The position numbers were made by a program, and so were the translations under genes. A stretch of DNA of 64,000 bases from Candidatus Alistipes faecavium (GTDB lineage Bacteria > Bacteroidota > Bacteroidia > Bacteroidales > Rikenellaceae), in contig DWYP01000046.1 in the NCBI GenBank assembly GCA_019118605.1, positions 1 to 64,000 on the forward strand, in the 5' to 3' direction. The notes beneath the pieces are model-generated. The model worked only from the letters and a program-made list of their open reading frames with translations, was not told where the DNA came from and searched no databases. Of this stretch, positions 60,163 to 64,000 are shown one piece after another (the stretch's first letter is position 1; the number at the start of each line of letters is the position of its first letter).

Positions 60163-60882
60163 ATGAATCCCGAACTGAAAGAGTATATCGAGCGGGAGAT
60201 CCTCCCGCGCTACGAACACTTCGACGCCGCACACCGCACGGACCACGTGCGCACGGTCATTTCGCAGAGCCTCGCCCTGGCAGCGCGCTGCAACGTCGAC
60301 CCGGAGATGGTCTATACGATCGCGGCCTACCACGACACGGGGCTCGCCTACGGACGCGAACGCCACCACCTCGACGCTGGGCGGATCCTTGCCGGGGACG
60401 CCACGCTGCGCCGATGGTTCACGGAGGAGCAGATCGCCACGATGCGCGAGGCGGTGGAAGACCACCGCGCCTCGTCGAACCGCGCGCCGCGGACAATCTA
60501 CGGACGCATCGTCGCCGAAGCCGACCGGGTAATCGAACCCGGGACGATCGTCCGCCGCACGGTGCAGTACGGACTGGCGAACTACCCCACGCTGAATCGC
60601 GAGGGGCACTACGCCCGCTGCCGCGAGCACCTGCAGAAGAAGTACGGCGAGGGCGGTTATCTGCGCCTCTGGATTCCCGAGTCGGACAACGCCCGGCGCC
60701 TCGGGGAGCTGCGGGCGATTCTCCGCGACGAAGCGGCGCTGCGCGCACTTTTCGACAGAATCTTCGACCGCGAGACTGCCGAGACTGCCGAGACCGCCGA
60801 GACCGCCGAGACTGCCGAGACCGGGAAAACCGAAAAGACCGAAAAAGCCGAAAATCCCGGCAAATCCGGCGAGGCGCGCTGA
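60163..60882 (+). CDS. HD-domain phosphohydrolase with repetitive C-terminal tail
   Basis: HD proteins are metal-dependent phosphohydrolases acting on nucleotides or similar compounds. The 239-residue protein shows RTDHVRTVI, the core IAAYHDTGLAYGRERHHLDAG with paired His-Asp, and VEDHRASS. RIVAEADRVI supplies the final metal ligand. The catalytic domain ends near residue 200. The last 35 or so residues come from a 9-base repeat and read ETA repeated, then TEK. The start at 60163 follows a -7 box directly; the track ORF begins earlier, within the rny terminator. Substrate unknown. Confidence 0.85.
   Translation: MNPELKEYIEREILPRYEHFDAAHRTDHVRTVISQSLALAARCNVDPEMVYTIAAYHDTGLAYGRERHHLDAGRILAGDATLRRWFTEEQIATMREAVEDHRASSNRAPRTIYGRIVAEADRVIEPGTIVRRTVQYGLANYPTLNREGHYARCREHLQKKYGEGGYLRLWIPESDNARRLGELRAILRDEAALRALFDRIFDRETAETAETAETAETAETGKTEKTEKAENPGKSGEAR
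60772..60825 (+). repeat. 9-base coding microsatellite
   Basis: Six units of GAGACTGCC or GAGACCGCC (the last ends GGG) encode an Glu-Thr-Ala repeat at the end of the HD-domain protein. The unit is a multiple of three, so changes in copy number would keep the frame. Confidence 0.85.
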
Positions 60883-60904
60883 CACGCAAAAAACTTATCC
60901 CCGC

Positions 60905-60957
60905 AAAATATACGCAGCAGGCGCACGGCAGGACGTATGTCCGCCGTGCGCCTGCTG
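60905..60957 (-). terminator. Terminator of the FAD/Fe-S dehydrogenase gene
   Basis: CAGCAGGCGCACGGC pairs with GCCGTGCGCCTGCTG, then GGAC/GTCC closes a GTAT loop with one bulged base. On the minus strand it is followed by TATATTTTG. Confidence 0.75.
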
Positions 60958-60974
60958 TATGGAGATTCCGAAGA

Positions 60975-63845
60975 CTACTCCGCGCCGGCGCTTCGGGGCG
61001 TCGTGCAGGCATCGACCAGGTAGACGATCGAGACGTAGGGAATTCCGGAGTGCGTCGTCAGGCCGATTTCGCACGTGCGGCTGTTCGAATAGCCGATCCG
61101 GGCCCCGGAGCATTCGATTGCGGGCCGCAGTTTCCGCAGGGCGTAGGCGTTCACCTCGGGATGGGTGAAGCCGCGGTCCCCGGCAAACCCGCAGCAGCCG
61201 ACCTCCTCGGGCACCACGACCTGCTCGGCGCACAGGCGCGCCAGAGCGAGGATCGTGTCGGCGAGGCCCATGCGGCGCATCGAGCAGGTGATATGCAGCG
61301 CCACGGTCTCCGCACGGCGGTGGAATTCGAGCCGCTGCCGCAGGAACGTCCAGATGAATTCGGCGGGTTCGTAGAGCTTCATCCGCCGGATCTTCTCCCG
61401 CATGCGGTGCAGGCAGGGGCTCTGGTCGCACAGCACCGGATAACGACCTCCGTCGCTCGCCTTCCACAGCGCCTCCTCCAACTCGGCCGTCTTGCGGTCG
61501 GCGATGTCGGCCATTCCCTTGCTCTCCCAGATCGTCCCGCAGCACAGGTGCTCCATCCCTTCGGGGAAGATCACCTCATATCCTGCCTTATGGAGCAGGG
61601 AGACCATCTTTTCGGCCAGCGGCTCCTGCACGGGCGTCTCGCGCGCGAGGCCCATCGTCTGGTTGATGCAGCTCGGGAAGTAGACCACGCGCAGGGGTTC
61701 GGATGCGGCTGCCGGGGATGCGGCGGAGCCGGAAGATTCCGTGCGTGCGGGGCGCTTGAGCCGTTCGGGGATCCGGTAGGCGCGGGGCATCGAGGGCTGC
61801 CAGAGCGGAAGGCCCGCACGGTGCAGCCCGCGGCCCAGCGACGCCATCGCCCGCACTCCGAGCAGGCGGCGTCCCGTATCGGCGAGCGTCAGCACGGGGC
61901 GCAGCGACGCCTTGACGCCCTCGAAGTGGCGTGCGGCAAAGTCCCCCGCGGCGTATCCGAGGGTGCCGGGATGCAGCATCGCCCCGCGCACGGCGTGCGT
62001 CAGCTCCCCGGTATTGATACCCAGCGGGCAGGAAAGCGAGCAGAGCCCGTCCCCGGCGCAGGTCGCCGCCCCGGCGTAGCGGTACTGCCTCTTCAGGGCC
62101 CGCAGGCGCCGGGGATCCTCGCCGCTGCGCTCCAGGCGCGCGATTTCGCGCCGCACGACGATGCGCTGACGCGAGGAGAGCGTCAGCCCGTACGAGAGGC
62201 AGTTCACCTCGCAGAAGCCGCACTCGATGCAGCGGTCGATGAGCGGGTCGGTCAGCGGCAGGGGCTTGAATCCCGAGAGGTGGCATCGCGGGTCGTCGTT
62301 GAAGATCACCCCGGGGTTGAGCAGCCCTTCGGGGTCGAAGAGCTCCTTGATGCGCTTCATCACGGCATAGGCCTCATCGCCCCACTCCCTCCGCACGAAG
62401 GGCGCCATGTTGCGTCCCGTGCCGTGCTCGGCCTTGAGCGACCCGTCGTATTTGCCCACGACGAGTTCCACGACGTCGTTCATCAGCGCCTCGTAGCGCG
62501 CCACCTCCTCCTCCGAGGAGAACGACTGGTTGATGATGAAGTGGTAGTTGCCCTCGAGGGCGTGTCCATAGATGCAGGCGTCGTCGTATCCGTGCCGGGC
62601 GATCAGGGCCTGCAGGTCGCAGGTCGCCTCCGGGAGGTCCTCGATGTGGAAGGCCACATCCTCGATCAGGCAGGTCGTGCCCGGACGGCGCATGCTGCCC
62701 ACCGAGGGGAAAATCCCCGAGCGGATCGCCCAGTACCGGGCATACTCCTCCGCACGGTCGGTGAAATGCACAGGCGCGAAGGTCTCGAACCCCGCAAGCA
62801 ACTCTTCGATGCGGGCGATCCGCCGCGCGAGCTCCTCCGGCGTGCGGGCCTTCGTCTCGGTGAGCACCGCCGTGAGGCCCTCGCCCGTGGGGTCGTGCAC
62901 CGCCTCGAGCGACTTGCGGTCGAGCATCTCGGCGCTGAAAACAATCCGCTCGCCGCTTTCGCGCTCCAGGCGCTTCATCGCCACGACGGCCCGGCAGGCC
63001 TCGCGCATGTCGCGGAAATAGACCATCGCACTGGCCTTGCAGGGAAAGTCGTACTCCGTGCGCATGACCGCTTCCGAAAGGAAGGCCAGCGTACCCTCCG
63101 AGCCGACCATCAGGTGGGCGATCATCTCGAAGGGGTCGTCGAAGGTCACCAGCGGCTGGAGGTTCAGTCCCGTGACGTTCTTGATCGAATATTTGTAGCG
63201 GATGCGCTGCACGAGGGCCTCGTCGGAGCGCACACGGTCGCGCAGCTCCTCCAGGCCGCGCAGCAGCGCGCCGTGGCTTGCGGCGAAGGCCTCGCGGCTC
63301 GCCGGGTCGCCCGTATCGAGCAGCGTGCCGTCGGCCAGCACGAGGCGCGCCGAGCGGAGCATGCGGTCGCTGTTGGCGTGCGTTCCGCAGTTCATCCCCG
63401 AGGCGTTGTTCATCACGATGCCCCCGACCATCGCACTGGCCACCGAGGCCGGGTCGGGCGAGAAGCGGCGTCCGTAGGGCTTCAGGATGCGGTTGACCTG
63501 CGCTCCGACGATCCCCGGCTGCAGGCGGATCGCATCGCCCCCGTCGAGCACCTCGTAACGCTCCCAGTGCTTGCCCGCGACGACGAGGATCGAATCGCTG
63601 ACGGTCTGTCCCGAGAGGCTGGTTCCGGCGGCCCGGAAGGTCACCGGAAGCCCCAGACTCCGGGCCGTGCGCAGCAGGCGCACGACCTCCTGCTCGTCGA
63701 CGCTGCGGACGACGATCTGCGGCACAAGGCGGTAGAACCCCGCATCGGTGCCCCACGCCAGGCGGCGCAGGGGGTCGGTGTAGATCCGCTCGCGGGGAAT
63801 GAAGCGGCCGACGATTCGCAGGAACTTGCGGTACTTTTCGCTCAT
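60975..63845 (-). CDS. FAD-linked and Fe-S D-lactate/2-hydroxyacid dehydrogenase
   Basis: The 956-residue protein fuses a GlcD-type flavoprotein with GlpC-type electron-transfer domains. The FAD_binding_4 domain (about 40-260) has FRAAGTSLSGQTVSDSILV and VMNNASGMNCGTHANSD. FAD_oxidase_C (about 260-520) includes GHALEGNYHFIINQ and KAEHGTGRNMAPF. Two ferredoxin-like motifs follow: CIECGFCEVNC and CAGDGLCSLSCP. Two CCG domains (YFPSCINQ and HLCCGTIWESKG; HITCSMRR and VGCCGFAGDRG) end the protein. This order matches the Dld-II/YdiJ group that oxidises D-lactate or D-2-hydroxyglutarate at the membrane. Substrate is inferred. The ATG at 63854 would add three residues. Confidence 0.88.
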   Translation of the reverse strand: MSEKYRKFLRIVGRFIPRERIYTDPLRRLAWGTDAGFYRLVPQIVVRSVDEQEVVRLLRTARSLGLPVTFRAAGTSLSGQTVSDSILVVAGKHWERYEVLDGGDAIRLQPGIVGAQVNRILKPYGRRFSPDPASVASAMVGGIVMNNASGMNCGTHANSDRMLRSARLVLADGTLLDTGDPASREAFAASHGALLRGLEELRDRVRSDEALVQRIRYKYSIKNVTGLNLQPLVTFDDPFEMIAHLMVGSEGTLAFLSEAVMRTEYDFPCKASAMVYFRDMREACRAVVAMKRLERESGERIVFSAEMLDRKSLEAVHDPTGEGLTAVLTETKARTPEELARRIARIEELLAGFETFAPVHFTDRAEEYARYWAIRSGIFPSVGSMRRPGTTCLIEDVAFHIEDLPEATCDLQALIARHGYDDACIYGHALEGNYHFIINQSFSSEEEVARYEALMNDVVELVVGKYDGSLKAEHGTGRNMAPFVRREWGDEAYAVMKRIKELFDPEGLLNPGVIFNDDPRCHLSGFKPLPLTDPLIDRCIECGFCEVNCLSYGLTLSSRQRIVVRREIARLERSGEDPRRLRALKRQYRYAGAATCAGDGLCSLSCPLGINTGELTHAVRGAMLHPGTLGYAAGDFAARHFEGVKASLRPVLTLADTGRRLLGVRAMASLGRGLHRAGLPLWQPSMPRAYRIPERLKRPARTESSGSAASPAAASEPLRVVYFPSCINQTMGLARETPVQEPLAEKMVSLLHKAGYEVIFPEGMEHLCCGTIWESKGMADIADRKTAELEEALWKASDGGRYPVLCDQSPCLHRMREKIRRMKLYEPAEFIWTFLRQRLEFHRRAETVALHITCSMRRMGLADTILALARLCAEQVVVPEEVGCCGFAGDRGFTHPEVNAYALRKLRPAIECSGARIGYSNSRTCEIGLTTHSGIPYVSIVYLVDACTTPRSAGAE

Positions 63846-63907
63846 GGATCCCATATTTCGAACGGGGGAAGACCCGCACGGCCTTCCCCAGCTCCCGTTG
63901 TATCGAG

Positions 63908-63945
63908 AAAAAATCTGTGGCGCGGGGCCGCTCCCGGCCGCCGCG
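63908..63945 (-). terminator. Terminator of the gene at the right edge
   Basis: CGCGG with CCGCG and GGCCG with CGGCC form a GC-rich stem around CTCC, with one bulge. On the minus strand a run of six T follows. Confidence 0.7.
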
Positions 63946-63951
63946 TATAGG

Positions 63952-64000
63952 CTACTCCACCCCGTGGGGGAAGTACTTCATGTACTGCACGCGCTGGTAG
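63952..64000 (-). CDS. C-terminal end of an unidentified gene (truncated by window)
   Basis: On the minus strand an open frame enters from the right edge and ends at a TAG, encoding YQRVQYMKYFPHGVE. A terminator hairpin follows directly, which supports a real gene end. Only 15 or so residues are visible, so neither family nor function can be assigned. It is co-directional with the dehydrogenase gene but separated from it by the terminator. Confidence 0.5.
   Translation of the reverse strand, partial: YQRVQYMKYFPHGVE

Noticed and set aside
60414-63950. 1178-residue plus-strand ORF
   Set aside because: Antisense to the FAD/Fe-S dehydrogenase, which has complete domains on the minus strand.

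Overview
The window comes from a GC-rich member of the Bacteroidetes and most resembles Alistipes (Rikenellaceae). I base this on recurring TTTG-N19-TAnnTTTG promoters, a SusC/SusD pair, lipoprotein and periplasmic glycosidases of Bacteroides type, a DUF4295 gene behind rpmB-rpmG, and the hisG-D-C-B-H-A-F-IE order. No rRNA, tRNA, CRISPR array, integrase or insertion sequence was seen.

Layout. 1-0.95 kb: the 3' end of a succinate dehydrogenase/fumarate reductase iron-sulfur subunit, followed by a second diverged copy of its last codons and terminator. 0.95-3.2 kb (minus): a cupin-type XRE regulator and an acyl-CoA synthetase. 3.5-10.8 kb (plus): a complete histidine operon behind an attenuator with a His-rich leader peptide. 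11-17.8 kb: DUF1080 proteins with Gfo/Idh/MocA oxidoreductases, resembling the 3-keto-glycoside route of sugar cleavage. 17.9-26.7 kb: housekeeping genes (DUF3127, two FKBP isomerases, nhaA, an agmatinase-family enzyme, pdxB, pyrD, cinA). 26.9-27.5 kb: rpmB-rpmG-DUF4295.

27.7-54.8 kb is an accessory carbohydrate island. It holds three GH92 enzymes, two GH38-like enzymes, one GH2, a ROK kinase, an unusual two-domain mannose-6-phosphate isomerase, and a SusC/SusD/LamG uptake set. Together they suggest outer-membrane capture of alpha-mannosides, exo-trimming by GH92 and GH38 enzymes, then mannose phosphorylation (ROK) and isomerisation to fructose-6-phosphate. No endo-acting GH76, GH18 or GH85 gene and no HTCS or sigma/anti-sigma regulator is present.

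54.9-64 kb resumes the core genome: ftsY-rimO (usually next to rpmB-rpmG-DUF4295 in Bacteroidetes), a coiled-coil gene with zapA, a 6S-like structured RNA, rny, an HD-domain hydrolase, and a large FAD/Fe-S D-lactate-type dehydrogenase. A truncated gene runs off the right edge.
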